Assembly: GCA_000442125.1 (NCBI GenBank)
Contig: KE546965.1
Span: forward strand, 1,984,001 to 2,048,000
Source: Opeltia flavorubescens
Taxonomy: Eukaryota; Ascomycota; Lecanoromycetes; Teloschistales; Teloschistaceae
DNA length: 64,000 nucleotides
Direction: 5' to 3'
The notes beneath the pieces are model-generated. The model made no database searches. It was not told the origin of the DNA and worked only from the letters and a program-made list of their open reading frames with translations. The position numbers were made by a program, and so were the translations under genes. Positions 11,251-23,149 of the stretch are shown in pieces (the stretch's first letter is position 1; each line of letters starts with the position of its first letter).

Positions 11251-13482
11251 TCAAGTAATCTCAATCTCGCCAAATGCAAACCCAGGCTTATGCATAATCT
11301 GACCATCCATGAGACCATGCTGATAACACTCCCCAACAAGCCGATATTGAGCATCCTTCGCACCGCCTCTCAGCACAAATGGGATATGACCACCTTCAAA
11401 GATGCATACCCGATCACCTACCCGAGTCCCACGTGGAAATAGACCCATATCCCCTCTCTCCGTTGTCCCGAATAAACGGCCCATTACAGCAGCTTTAAAT
11501 GCAACTTGCATTTGCCTGTAGATATGACTTGGGCGCCGTACTTCCAGATTGGCGAGGGTAAGCTTTCTTTTAGGATTAGTCGGTTGATAGGATGAGAAGG
11601 TGGGCGAACGGCCAGTCGCCGTGTCAAATAGGAGCGCGAATATATCTGCGTAGTCGGTTGGGGCTTTTTGGAATCCTGTGTGGTCTTTTCCAGCAACTAT
11701 GGTTTTCCAGAAGGCTGTGAAGAGATTATCGTTAGGGTAATATTCTTTGCAATGTTCTGTAATCATGTTTATGCATTCGAGAAGGAATCTGTTAGTAGGG
11801 CTTCCTTTCATACTTATGTCTTTGAGGTCAGTCTCAGCCGGCATGCTTAGGCTGTTGATAGTATCGACACAGTAGCCGGAAATTTTGAGTGATGCATCGT
11901 CTGGATAGAAAGTCCATTTCGACTTCGTGTCTCCAGCGGCTTGATAGATACCTCGGGGTCTTCCGTTATACCCGAGTGAAGTTGTCTGCAAAGGAGAATT
12001 CCAATCTGGTACCCAAGAGGGGGAGTCCACCGGAGGTTGTTCATGATCAACACAATATAGTAGGTCAATCAAGTTCGATGGATCTACGTCTAGTATATTA
12101 CGAACGGCTACCGCATATACTTCTTTGACAGGTGAAGTATAGTCAGGCCTTACAGCAGTCGCCGTCATGCCCATGATGCCATACACTTTGTCCCTTGGAT
12201 CAGTGGCTTGAGAACTTCGTCCTTGAACCAATGCGCTCAATAATGTGCGTTGCTTGGGGAAAGACGCTTCGGAGTCTATCATAGTGTCAATCATGCGGAT
12301 GCGAGTCACACCCAACACAGGGTCGGCGCCTTCGCCGTCTTGGAAAGCGAGAAGACTCTCGAGATGGTTATCAGCCATGCAGATAGCAAAGAGGCTCATA
12401 TCGTTCCAAGGAATACATCTTCGTCCGCATATAAGGCTTACGTTGTGGGAGAGTACAGCTTCTTGGATGATCCACAGTCGGCGAAACCACGGCCGGCTCA
12501 TGAATTTTCCTAAGTCATGCCAGGCTTGCGAATCTGGGGGTGGTAAATCCAATCTGTCAAACTCCTCGGGACTCGGGGCTTCTTCGGCTGTGTGGTACTG
12601 AAGCGCATCTTTGACTGCGACGAGGGTTTTGTGTGCATCGCTGCTGTTGTCGGCTTCCTCTCCAAGCCAAACGATAGTACTCCAGGCGCGTTGATATATT
12701 TTGCTCATCAGAATAACTTGTTGCGTCTTCTCCTCCAGATCGTTTTGATTGATGCATATCTGGTCAATCCAGAGGTTGACCGCCGATTTCGTTTGTCTCA
12801 AGTATTTTAGAGCAGTGTACAGGTTTTCTGTAGTGCGGAATGTTCTCCCATGGCATCTGATCGACCTGACCAAAGAAGGATCACCCCATACGTACGAAAG
12901 CGCAGTATACCAGATCGGCTCTCCCGTTTCAACGGATACTGCATGGAAAGTTGGTGTGAAGAAGGTTAATGTCTCAGCGCCATCAATTTGCTTCGTTGGG
13001 TCCACGGGGTATTCGAAGTCGATAGAGCAGGTATGCAAGGTGCAGCTTATCTCGTCATCGAAAGCCCCGGGAGCAAGTTGCACAATCCTTATCGTCTGAG
13101 CGTTCGTCAATTGGGAATATACGAAGGCTTCACTCGCTGTTTCAGCGGCACTTGTATCCGGCAGTGCAGAGCTGACTGGTTTTGATTTCGCTCCTGTGGA
13201 CACGAAGTTTTGCAGGGCTGTTGCCTGGAACGAATCAAGTTCTCGATGTACGACACCGGCTTTAGCAATGTTTATCTCATCCTCAGGATCTGCCGCCTCA
13301 GTCTTCTCTTTCCAAACGGTGACCCATTTACCTAGTATTCCCAAGAGAGGTTATCTGGTGGAAGTTTCCTTTGAGATACACAACATATGCTTACCTTGTT
13401 CTCCATCCCATTCACCCTTGTAGTAATTCTCATGCTCATTACTCCATAACCATCCGTAGTCTTCTGTGTCAACAAGGTCCAT
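11251..13482 (-). CDS. HET (heterokaryon incompatibility) domain protein
   Basis: Two exons (13482-13395 and 13331-11251; intron 63 bases) give 722 residues. The HET domain spans about residues 170-330 with its three classic blocks: WYTALSYVWGDP, NLWIDQICINQNDLEEKT and PWFRRLWIIQEAVLS, followed by the usual ICGRR segment. The C-terminus ends in RLVGECYQHGLMDGQ, a motif found at the end of many stand-alone HET proteins. HET domains trigger programmed cell death when allelic partners of different fungal individuals meet; whether this copy is a real incompatibility gene cannot be told. The first exon was chosen because donor GTAAGC and acceptor ACTAG join EWDGEQ to GKWV in frame. The frame stays open upstream of the chosen ATG to about 13640, so the true N-terminus could be longer. 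Confidence 0.9.
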
Positions 13483-14659
13483 GGTGCAAGGATCACGATC
13501 CCGAATCAAATACTGCCAATACACCAATCTTACTGTTCCTGGGGGTTTAGACTTGGACGCCGTTAATGATATCTGTAGGAAGGATCGCTCGTCGATCCAA
13601 GTCGCCCTATTCCATCCCAGCCACTGTTGAGTATGACGTCATCTTACTGAGTTGCAATGCTCAGCCTTGTCATAAATAGAACAGGCTTCAAAGTCGGCGG
13701 TGTAGCCGCCTGCTAGGCCCAAATGGCTGTCTATCTGGCCATGGAGTAGCTTTGACACGATGGAGTCTTCGAAAAAACGTCGCCCGGAACGACTCGAAGG
13801 CACTCTTTTCCTTCATTGAAGAGATGCTCTTCTTTTTGCCGCGGCATGGACTGATCGTTGGTTGCAAAACGAAGCAAATTGCAACTTTGAGAAGGATTCC
13901 ACGATCTTTAGCAACGGGTGATTCGCAGTCGGATATGAGCCTTTCCGAGTGTTTGAGGGATGAGCTGCCGAAAGGCGGATGCCGTGGGGAACATTGCTGT
14001 AATTTGCTAATATTGGTTGGTTTGATTCACAGGAATAGTAGAGTCCCAGATCCATGAATGGTACTGTTTGATGAGAGAAGTCCCCAACGAAAAGAGGGAT
14101 GTGCCCGGCATAAATCTTTGACGATCGTCGATTAAGTAAATGTCGCCCCCAAAAAGAAAATTGATTGGTACAGCGTTCGAATTATTGCGATGGTATCAAC
14201 ATCATTCAGAGAAGAAATGAAAATTGACATATCCTATCCATTCACAAATTAATTTTTGTACCCCATTTCTCGGCAGATGACCTATGTCGGGTCACCTAGA
14301 TAAAAGAAAACCCCGAACTTCTATATTCTTGTGATAAACCTGCACTCGATCGGAGAGAAAAAGCGAAAATGCATGTGGCTGGGAATTCTCAATCCCATAA
14401 CCGCACCAGTGGGTGCAAATAGTGGACATTCAGAGGAACTTTCCAGAAATCCTGTGATGAACGCAGTTGAGCCCTCGATTTCATGTAGTTGAAGATGGCA
14501 CGTTGCTAATTGACTCTTTGTTTCCTTACTTCCTACCAAGCAGTGACAGAATGTATAACCGTGATTGGCATGGATATCATTAGTTCTAACCATATGGTGG
14601 CAGAGTGTTGCCACACGATCCGGTTGAAGATACCGTCTGCACCAGAACTTATCCAACTA
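13483..14659. other. Intergenic region, possible 5' extension of the HET gene
   Basis: 13483-13640 is open in the HET reading frame on the minus strand and could be 5' coding or leader sequence. The rest, including a 111-codon minus frame at 14321-14656 directly behind the beta-lactamase-like gene, gives no recognisable protein. Confidence 0.35.
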
Positions 14660-16594
14660 TTAGTGTTCCGGAATAATTGGTTTCATCATTGGATGTAGTC
14701 CACCACCAGAATTCGTCTGTTCGCTCGGTCGCTCGCGCTTTGTTAGCTTGGTCCTAAAGGCTGGTAACTCGACTTTGGTGGCGAATCCCTGATCGCCAAT
14801 TTCAAAGACAAATTCTTCCATGGAGCGAGCTGCATATGTGAACGTATCCACATCAGTGATTAGCTGCATATTGATGATACCTTTCAAGGGTATCTCGTCA
14901 GGAACAAACTGTGAGCGCCAGACCTCGCTATTCGAGCCCCGTTTGGTACCCGTGGAGGTCAATTGGACATTGCCTGATCCAGCGACCCCTCCTGCGCGTT
15001 GAGACATATCGATGTATCTCGCAAGGAAGTCTGTACCATTTGAGATCCATGAAGTCATCACCAGCCCGGAAGAATCTTGAACCTCCAGAGTGATGGACGA
15101 GTTGAATGAGGTAGTAGATGATTCGTATGTGCCGGCCAGTCTTCGAGCGGTCTGTTGTCTAGCAATAAGATCCACAACAGGCACCAACGATGTCAACATC
15201 TTTTCGCGCAGCCATGAAAGCGCATGGCCATCGCCAGCGACTAATACGATGATACTGATTTCGTACTCAGGAATCAAAATCAACTGGGAGGTATAACCGC
15301 GCAAACCCCCTGCTTTGGTAATGATCGTTTGAATCCGGCCGGAGTCTGAAAGCAGATCCTCGGTACGGAAGATCTCCCAGGGCATGCCGTAGGCAAAAGA
15401 CCAGCTTTCCGAGTACGAACGAGGCTTGAACCACGCGTTTGTTATCGCCTTGTCAAGTAAGTGGTTTGTAAAAATTTGCCTGGCAAAGCGTGCAAGATCA
15501 GATGTTGTAGTGTAGATTCCGCCAGTACTGGGTCTGATCAGCCAAAGTTGGTAATGTAGAGCAAGATATCTCACGGGCCATATGTGCCTATATTAGCATC
15601 CCAGTCATTAGTAATATTGGGTATCACTCCTTTAGAATCCAGGGGCTTGCTAAGTGTGGAATTTCCCATGCCAGTGGGTTGGAAAATCTTCGTGTCTACA
15701 ATATCCTCATACGGCAAAGCGGTCAATGACTCCAAGGCTAAGCCTAAGAGAACAAAGGCCATGTTTGAGTATGTAGCTCGATAGTTGGGTTGGTACATCG
15801 AAGGTCGCCTGAGGAGGCCATCCAGCAGCTCTGTATTGGGTCAGAAAGAGACATTGGACCATTCAGTCGGTGTACCTTTTCGCGTGCATGGTCTAGTACC
15901 AGGACGGTTCTCACCGCAAGGAGGTATATCTTCATCATCGACAGGAGGTAAGCCAACATTGACAGGGTTCTCAAATCCGTATTGAAGGTCCTCGACTGGG
16001 TCGATCAGGTCACTTTGACCATCTTAGATCTCACGTCAGCGAAAGCGTATAGTTGATAATGCAGGCATGCCGACATTCTCGTGGAATTCCACTCAATTGA
16101 CTGGCCAATGTCCCGAGGGTGATAGCATTCCAATCGATGCCACCCGCGTTTGCACCATCCAGTAATTCGGGTACGAATTTGGTTATAGGGTCTTGAAGAC
16201 TGCACTTATTTGCCTGCTGCTCGATGAGGATGGCTAAGACGGTGAAGACTTTGCTGATACTGGCAATTCGGAAACATGTGTGTTCGGTCACATTGCTTGG
16301 AGGCGAATCTATATATTTGCCAAGCACAGGTGCAGTGAATGAAGACGTCCATAGGGTTTCAATTGCGGAGGTCACTGAAACAGAGAACGAGGTGATATTC
16401 GTTCTCCAAGGACTGGACTCGCTTCTGGCGGCATGGCGGATTGTAGCATCAAGCTCATTGAATACTCTACTCAGACTTGGGTCACCTCTCACGAGAATTG
16501 GGGGGGCAAGCGGCTCAGTTGGTTCCAGACGCCATGGTATGACTTTGACGACGAGAAGTAACAGGAAAACGATATAAGCAATCCGTCCAGCCAT
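14660..16594 (-). CDS. Secreted beta-lactamase/transpeptidase-like serine hydrolase
   Basis: Exons 16594-16075, 16022-15876, 15830-15575 and 15533-14660 (introns 52, 45 and 41 bases) give 598 residues. A hydrophobic signal or anchor segment fills residues 5-20. The class C beta-lactamase fold shows the SxxK nucleophile motif in RIASISKVF, the second-motif Tyr-x-Asn in ATYSNMAF, and STGGIYTTTSDLARF, a block typical of fungal members. A C-terminal beta-rich extension of about 200 residues follows, as in relatives of ARB_00930. These enzymes are esterases or peptidases of unknown substrate; a true antibiotic-hydrolysing role is not implied. The first intron has a weak donor (GTCGGC) but a good branch site (CTGAC), and splicing there restores the conserved REYGQSDL segment. 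Confidence 0.85.
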
Positions 16595-16926
16595 AGATGA
16601 TTCGAACCAGATCTGTTTTTTGGATAAAAGCTAGGGAGAGACATTACGTCAGAGGCGTACAAGCGACGCGACAGGTAAAAGTCAAGGCTGCAGCGACATA
16701 GCAAATTACCCGATCATGTAGATATATAAATTCGAAAACATATTGAAGACTAGATATTAGGTCATACCTAAGTCTACCCGGTATTTGTTGGTGAGTAGGA
16801 AGCTACTGTACTGGTATACACAGTGTATTTTCGAAAACAACCCGCATTCGTTGGGCTGCCAACGCGCAAAGTTGCTTACGACCTCGATGAAATGTAAAAA
16901 TACAAGATCTCAAATATTGCTCGACT
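16595..16926. other. Short intergenic region
   Basis: 332 bases between the serine hydrolase start and the 3' end of the lysozyme gene. It holds the promoter of the hydrolase; no specific site recognised. Confidence 0.4.
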
Positions 16927-17812
16927 TTAGGAGTTGAACAAATCGACCTCTTCCTGTCTCCTTCTCACCAACCCTGGCAACTCCTGCCCTCCAGCATGGG
17001 TATACTGCTTCATCGCATCTGTCGCGCCTGAGAAGTCATTGCGATTAAGGTAGGCGGCGATATCTTCAAGGTTACCGCATCCGAGGTTATATGTAAAGCT
17101 CACCAGAGCGTCGAATTGGTTTTGATTAAGCTAGCAAAGCAGTGTCAGTAGCAATCGTGGCATCAAACACTGTCCCAAACCGCTAACACTTACAGCGACA
17201 TTGACATCGTTATTGATGCAGTTTACAAACGTAGCGGCATCGGATTTGAGCAGAGCTTGGCCTTCTGCTTCCGTGATCGGCGCGTTGATATTGTCGCATT
17301 CCGAGTCAGGTTGGCATGCATGGCCATATCCGATTGTCTTGACGCCCTATAGATTACAAATCAGCTGGAGAATCATGATTTACCAGAGGCTGCAAACTTA
17401 CAGCAGCATCACGATAGAAGTCGGCTCGAAAGCCTTCGAAACCTGCGATGAACGCTGCGCCATGGTCACTCAGATCATGGTTGGTGGAAGAGCCGCCTCC
17501 GCCGCCTCCTCCTCCGCCTGAGATACAGCATTTGAAGGTGGACGGGCCTGGACATTGACCTGACAGAGTGGTGCCGGAACAGGACGATGTCCAGCGGCAG
17601 TCACCTCCGCTGCCACATGAGGACTTGGTGCAGCATTGTACATCGTCTGGGTCATCTGGACAGAAACCTGCGGTCGATGTCCCACCATTATTGCAATCCG
17701 AAGTTTGTAGACAAACACCAGACGCGCCATTGACGGAACATGGCCCGTTGACAGCAGCGAGAGCGTGTGTTGTAATGGCGACAAGAGCGATGGCCGACTT
17801 GAGAAGGATCAT
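16927..17812 (-). CDS. Secreted GH24 phage-type lysozyme with two Cys-rich modules
   Basis: Exons 17812-17402, 17346-17194 and 17130-16927 (introns 55 and 63 bases) give 255 residues. A signal peptide (MILLKSAIALVAITTHALA) is followed by two tandem modules of about 35 residues, each with six cysteines ending in a CC pair (CPDDPDDVQCC and CPGPSTFKCC), then a nine-glycine linker. The catalytic domain starts near residue 118: FEGFRADFYRDAAGVKTIGYGH reproduces the Glu-x8-Asp-x5-Thr triad of T4-type lysozymes, and LVSFTYNLGCG is the second family hallmark. It should cleave the MurNAc-GlcNAc bond of bacterial peptidoglycan outside the cell. Family members in fungi are patchy and are thought to derive from bacteria or phage. 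The start at MILLKS gives a clean signal peptide; an upstream in-frame ATG would bury it. Confidence 0.92.
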
Positions 17813-20116
17813 GTTGATCTGGGAGTGTCGATTAGAAATACAAGCTTGGAGGAGCAGAGGGGGCTGCCTATATGTATTCAAGATCGATGACCGACAAGGT
17901 CCCTAAGGGGACTGCCTTTTCAGGCATTGGTGCCTTGCGCAAAGGTGCCTGCATAGTGTCAACGGTGATGTCGTCCAAGATTGCCCAGGGGTATGATCGA
18001 CTTGGAAGAAACGAGAGAGAGCCAATCAGCGCACGTCATACCCGAGGTAAAATGATAGAGTTGCATGATCGGCCGTGAGCTTATGTGCAGCTACGCCTCG
18101 TCGCAAAACGCTGGACCTCGTCATTTTTCGGTCAACTTATCCGTATCTACACTAGTCTTTTTGTCACGAGGGGGCGCTTTTTCGGCTGCTGTTTCGTAAA
18201 AGGCATCGGAGGCCTGCAAATATAGTCGTATCTGCCTCGCCAAGCATAGAAATTGTCTGAGCGCCCCCATATTACATGTGATCGCTCATCGCTCAACGCT
18301 CAAGGATACTTTGATAAAACGTTTTGACTAATCCTCCCCTAGCGTCTTTGCAGTGACTGACCTTGTTTACTCCTCGTAACAAAAATACACAAGTACTCCC
18401 CGCGAACTGCTTCAGGGTCTGCGATCCAGACCGAAAAGGGAAAGAGAGTGGCAGATACTTTACCGCTGCTACCATGCAATTCTGACACTCTGAGAAAACA
18501 CCGTAGCAGCGCGGAGACGAGCCAGGAAATACATTGAACTTGAACATGGCATGTAGAGGAAAGTAGCCAGTGCTGTGCAAGGGAGATAGAAAACGCCGAA
18601 GGCAAATGAAAAATTAGGTTCTGGGAAAACGCCCTATCAGGCAGTGCCTGGTTATTCGGAAGGCGAGGTTGGATGTGTGAGCTTTTTATGCCGAGAGCCA
18701 GAAGAAATCGACTGTGACGGCGAGTAGATTTGCAAAGAGCTTCGCTGGAGCAGTCAAATTCTATCGAAGAAGGTCTATTGAGCCTTGACAGCCATGGTCG
18801 TATCACGTGGTTCTCAAAGTTCATAGGATCGAGGTTTAAGCGACAGGTTCGTAATAAGTTCGCTTCCTGTAACGGCTTTCCGGTGGTCGGGTCCGATCAG
18901 CCTTTTGTACCTGCAGGTGATTTAGCCTGCATTGGATGATCAAGAGACCCTCGCTGTAGGGTAGAGGTCATTGGTTGCATAGCACAAGAACGGCTGGCTG
19001 AGAAGCCTTAGCTGACGGAGCGCACACAAGGAGCATAAGATCATCAAGGGTCTATGATTCTGTGGAACAGCATGGCTTTGCGATGCAAGTCTAGAAATGG
19101 CACTTATCAGCAACCAACCCTTAACCCTCATGCGGTGCCATGGCCGTAATTGAATGTGGCCAATGCTGACGCTGTAATGCGAACGCTGGCGCAGGACGAA
19201 GTGTGGTCAAAAGGGTTAACATTGGGATTCAGACCCCAAACGTAAGTGGTGATCAACGGCTATCGCTCCTGCCCGTCCTGTCCTTTGTAGATGGGTGATG
19301 AGTAGAGTACTCAAGAGGGTGCCGCGAGCGAAAGCCCCAACCTTAAGACAGACCTTGCATTTCAGCTGATATTTGTGCAAGGAATTGTGTTCCGCTGCAT
19401 TTATACCTGCTTTATGAACAGCATAAAAAGCCGAAGATAAGCCGGAACTAAGCCTTTTTCACTCATTTACCCGTACTGTGATTGAGACAATCTAGCTCTC
19501 ACCAATTTATTTGATTGAATTAAAACATTGATAATGATATGTATCGTGACCTATTATAATTTCTCTTTTCTGCATACATAAGTTCAGGAGTTTTCGTTAC
19601 AGTATATTCAAGCACTGTAAGTATAACTAACATTAGCTCCTCAGTCTACTCTAAAGACACAAGGATGAGGATTCATTTGATTTTCTAGTCTGAAGACTTA
19701 CAAGTATCGCCGCTCTGTTGCTCGTAGATTTCCTACTTTCTTTACTCATGTCAACGGATCGCATGGAAAATTATGCATCTATTCCGAGAATCTTGACTTT
19801 ACAGAGCTTCACCTATTTTACTTCTAGATGACAGTTTGACTCTGAACATGCCTTCTGCAAGCGATCGGACAACCAGCCGATTGCAGTTCAATGACAGCCA
19901 GTCTTATTCCCTATTGATTACATAGCAAGTTCCCTGATTCTCCATCTACCGCATCTTGTTTACCGCATAAGTTAAAAAAATGCTACGACTGGCAGCCTGT
20001 ACCCAGCGCATACCGCAAGTCGCCATCTTGAACGAAGATATGCGCAATGTATGCGCTTTACTTATCATGCATATCGCGATGGCTTCTTTCCAAACGGTCA
20101 TGGATAATCGCAAAAT
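17813..20116. other. 2.3 kb gene-poor region
   Basis: A 161-codon minus frame at 18339-18824 has no family likeness. From about 19380 to 19800 the base composition becomes strongly AT-rich with many TA steps, which may reflect old decayed sequence, but no element family can be named. Confidence 0.4.
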
Positions 20117-21398
20117 ATGTTGTCAGGGTATTTTTGCGCAGCTGTATTGTTCGCGTTCAGCGCGACCCTTTGCAATGCACTCATCATCCCTCCCAGCGAG
20201 GGAAGTCTCGTTTCAACGCCAGCGTCCCTCATAAATATCTCCTTGCCGGTGGATACTCAATCTACAGCATCTTCTAATGACATTCGTATCGACTGCAAAG
20301 GAGCCCAATACGGATTCAAAGTCAAATATGGCAGTTGTCTAGACGCATTCAGCACGTTCACCGACGGTGGCACCTCGAATCCAGTGCGCGTTGGACGGAG
20401 AAACACAGGGAGCGGTTATACCCAGAATCTACCCTGGAAATGGGTGAGTGGTATGCATTATCTAGCCTTTGTGATTCGTCGTCGTCATGAAATTCGTGCT
20501 GAAAGGAGGTAATGCACAGGTGATGGAGTTTGTACATTCGATGTCATAATAAGAGGGAGGAATCCTTCTGATATCACGTCTGGGGGAGAACTTGCGCGTT
20601 CGGCATGGAAACTCATGAATGAGTGTGTCCGAGATCAGGGGGGTCAGGGCGGTATCGTGACTGGTATCGGTATGTACACAGATCTAGTCCCCGAGTTTCC
20701 AATAGGAGGAACATCTCCCTTGCAGCCAGGAAACGGTTATTCAGCATGGAAGAGATTCTTAACATTCCCAATCAGGTCGAGCAGGCTCAATCGCAATCAC
20801 CGTTCGCCCTTACGACCCCAGCAAGGTCCGATGCGGCTCCACACCACAAGAATATGGTGAAACGATATGCGAGCCCGCACTCGACATGCTCCCCGCCGAA
20901 GTCACGCCCATTCGCAGATGGGGCGCCAGGGGCAGTCGTGATATCGACTACCCCCTTCCTTTCTCGTGGGCAGCAGACCGTTAGTAATAATGCTCGTCAT
21001 GATGCTTGTCATAGCTAATAGTTCTTCCACAGCTCCTTACCAAAATTGTCGCGTGTACGTCCTGGGAACCAGCATCGAGCGACCAGCTAGGGATGAAATG
21101 TCCTTTTATGACATGTGGGAAGCCGCTGCAATGATCCAGGGGATGTGCGTACGATATGGAAAACCTGGGATAGTCACTAAATTAGGTCAGTTACACCCGT
21201 GACTTTTAAGCCATCTCCTCCCCGTACTTTTTCCTCTTTCAAAGTCTGAATCGTGTCCTTACTGACTGATGCGGCATCACCTCTGTAGGCGTAAGGAAAC
21301 TATTGTGGGTGGCAATCGATGATGGGTCTAAACCACCGTATCTTGAAGGAAAAGACATCCATGCAGTTTTTAACGAGACGGCTCTAGCGATTGAGTGA
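20117..21398 (+). CDS. Secreted protein with two related halves, unknown function
   Basis: Five exons (20117-20450, 20520-20669, 20785-20979, 21033-21185, 21289-21398) give 313 residues. Residues 1-21 are a signal peptide. The mature protein shows DIRIDCKGAQYGFKVKYGSC and then two similar halves of about 80 residues. The first runs from CTFDVIIRG through ARSAWKLMNECVRDQG to GGIVTGIGGSIAITVRPYD; the second from CRVYVLGTS through DMWEAAAMIQGMCVRYG to PGIVTKLGVRKLLWVAIDD. The shared pattern is Cys, an amphipathic helix ending in Cys-Val-Arg, then Gly-x-x-Gly-Ile-Val-Thr and a strand. This looks like an internal domain duplication seen in a large fungal secreted family without known function. The third intron could use an acceptor 18 bases earlier in the same frame but would then be only 35 bases. 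Confidence 0.75.
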
Positions 21399-21999
21399 CA
21401 GTCTCAATAAACATAGATATGATCTACCTGAACAAAATTCAGTCTAGTGATGGGGAAGACTCCATGATGATTAACAAAAGAGTGATCCTTAACGTGACTC
21501 AAAACATCCAAACGACATCGAACATTGAATGTCGAAATCTTGGNTAAGACTCTTCCTTCTGTCAACAAGACACAACTCCCTACCGGACATGCGAGAATGA
21601 GGAAGAAAATGATGGAAAAGAACCTTAACCCCCCTCCCACTCTCCCTTATTTTTCAGGAGCACTGACGGTGTAAAAGAGACGGGTGGAAAATCTTACTCC
21701 ATCGAAACGTTTCGAGACAGAGAGGACGAGCATTCACTCCCGTAAGCCGTAGGCGTATCGCATATAGTACAAATTGTCCTTATCCATGTATTGGAAAATC
21801 GCTTTGTACTCCAACTCTGGAAGGACCAGCATTTCTATTTTCTTAGTTCGGTATGGCAGGAAGTATCAGCGGGAGATTGATGTATAGTATAGGAAGAGGA
21901 TGTTCGCCGCAGTTTCCGTTCGGCAGACAAAGGGTATATGTAACGGATACTTCATGCCGTACATATACTGTGTATACAAACCTGAGGTTGTCAAAAAAA
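21399..21999. other. Convergent 3' flanks
   Basis: Between the secreted-protein gene (plus) and RCF2 (minus). One ambiguous base at 21544. The frames here are antisense or 3' flank sequence; no separate gene. Confidence 0.4.
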
Positions 22000-23149
22000 T
22001 TATTCCTTCTTGCCTTCGTTCTTGTTTCCTTCCTCCTTCTTTCCTTCATCTTTCTTCTTGCTATCCTCTTTATGCTCCTTCTTCTTCTTATGATGAATCT
22101 TGCCTGCTTTCCGGTCTCTATCTTCCTGCTCGTGTATCGCGTCTGCTCTTGCCTTTTCCTTTGCCTCTTCCGCCTCAACCATATCTGTTTGGCACACCGA
22201 CTGTGGTCAACGGATACATTTCTTCCAACAGAAAAGGTCTGACTCACCTCTCCATTGATCCTCCCCCGCATACCGCTCATGATGCACCTTCTTCTCTAAC
22301 GTCTTCTTATGCTCCGGATCGTCCGGATCCATATATTTGACCGTCTCCCATCTCCCTTGCTCCTTGTTTCGATCTCCGACCTCGAAAACAGCAGTCGCGA
22401 TCAACACCGCTATCGTCAAACCTTGAGCGTAAACTCTGGCTTGGACAAGCTTCTGCGCAGTGCTCAGATAGGGGCTTCGGCCCACGAGGGTGAGGGCGAT
22501 GGCCATGCTTGCGGCCCAGGATACGCTGACGATCTTGTACCGATTTTCCCGGCCAAAGGTCATGAATCTTTCGAAGGATGTTTGTTGGGATAGTGATTGG
22601 GCCTTTGCTCTGGCAGCGGAGTCTTCGAAGTCTTCTTCGGGGTGTTGTGCTTTTTCGTAAGCGCGGGAGAAATGGTCGGCGGATACAATGGCTAGAGTTT
22701 GGGGAGTGGAAGTGTCAGCTGGTGATAGTTTCCACTAATTCAGACATGCCAGATAGATAGTAATAGCTCTTTCTCCATATCTTTTTCGCAGTGATTATGA
22801 CTGGCATGCGTTGACGCTGCTCATTTTGCATACGATGCGGTCTTTTTCTCTCCTCCCCAAAGGTAGACTTGAAAATGATGTCCAAGAGATCCAACGTACC
22901 GGCAAAAGTCCCCGAGCTCGTAACTAGGAAAGCCCTCAATGGCACGGTCAGAGACCGGAAAGCAGGATATCTTGCCGCCGCCGCCCATACGCCCGCTGCT
23001 CCTAGACCTAAGCCCGCGAAGCCACCGCCTATACCGCCTTTAAGGGTTGCACTGGAATGTGTCAGCGAATCTTAGAACAATATTTGGGCTACTTATCTGG
23101 AGGCATACCGATAATGCGCCTCTTCCTCCTCCCGTGTGAGCACCTTCAT
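22000..23149 (-). CDS. RCF2: Respiratory supercomplex factor 2 homologue (HIG1 domain)
   Basis: Exons 23149-23109, 23051-22900, 22691-22248 and 22184-22000 give 273 residues. It starts MKVLTREEEEAHY and continues ATLKGGIGGGFAGLGLG, a glycine-rich membrane hairpin, then RYPAFRSLTVPLRAFLVTS, the pattern of yeast Rcf2 and its filamentous relatives. A second hydrophobic pair (SVSWAASMAIALTLVGRSPY and AQGLTIAVLIATAVFEVGD) is the HIG1 type 2 domain with QKLVQARVYAQGLT between the helices. The protein should sit in the mitochondrial inner membrane and help assemble or tune the cytochrome bc1-cytochrome oxidase supercomplex. The tail of about 60 residues is almost all Lys, Glu and Asp, likely a disordered matrix or intermembrane extension. 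The second intron (208 bases) is the longest in this gene. Confidence 0.88.

Noticed and set aside
18339-18824. 161-codon open frame on the minus strand
   Set aside because: Sequence looks random (rich in Ser, Cys and Arg without pattern) and overlaps frames on both strands in a gene-poor region.
14660-21398. Possible secondary-metabolite cluster around the serine hydrolase, lysozyme and secreted protein
   Set aside because: No PKS, NRPS, terpene synthase or prenyltransferase in the window; proximity of secreted enzymes alone does not define a cluster.
21843-22340. Long frames antisense to and overlapping the 3' half of RCF2
   Set aside because: They mirror the Lys/Glu-rich tail of RCF2 in other frames and show no independent motif.
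22996-23110. Idea that the glycine-rich start of RCF2 is a separate gene
   Set aside because: Splice sites join it in frame to the HIG1 region and the whole matches one known protein.
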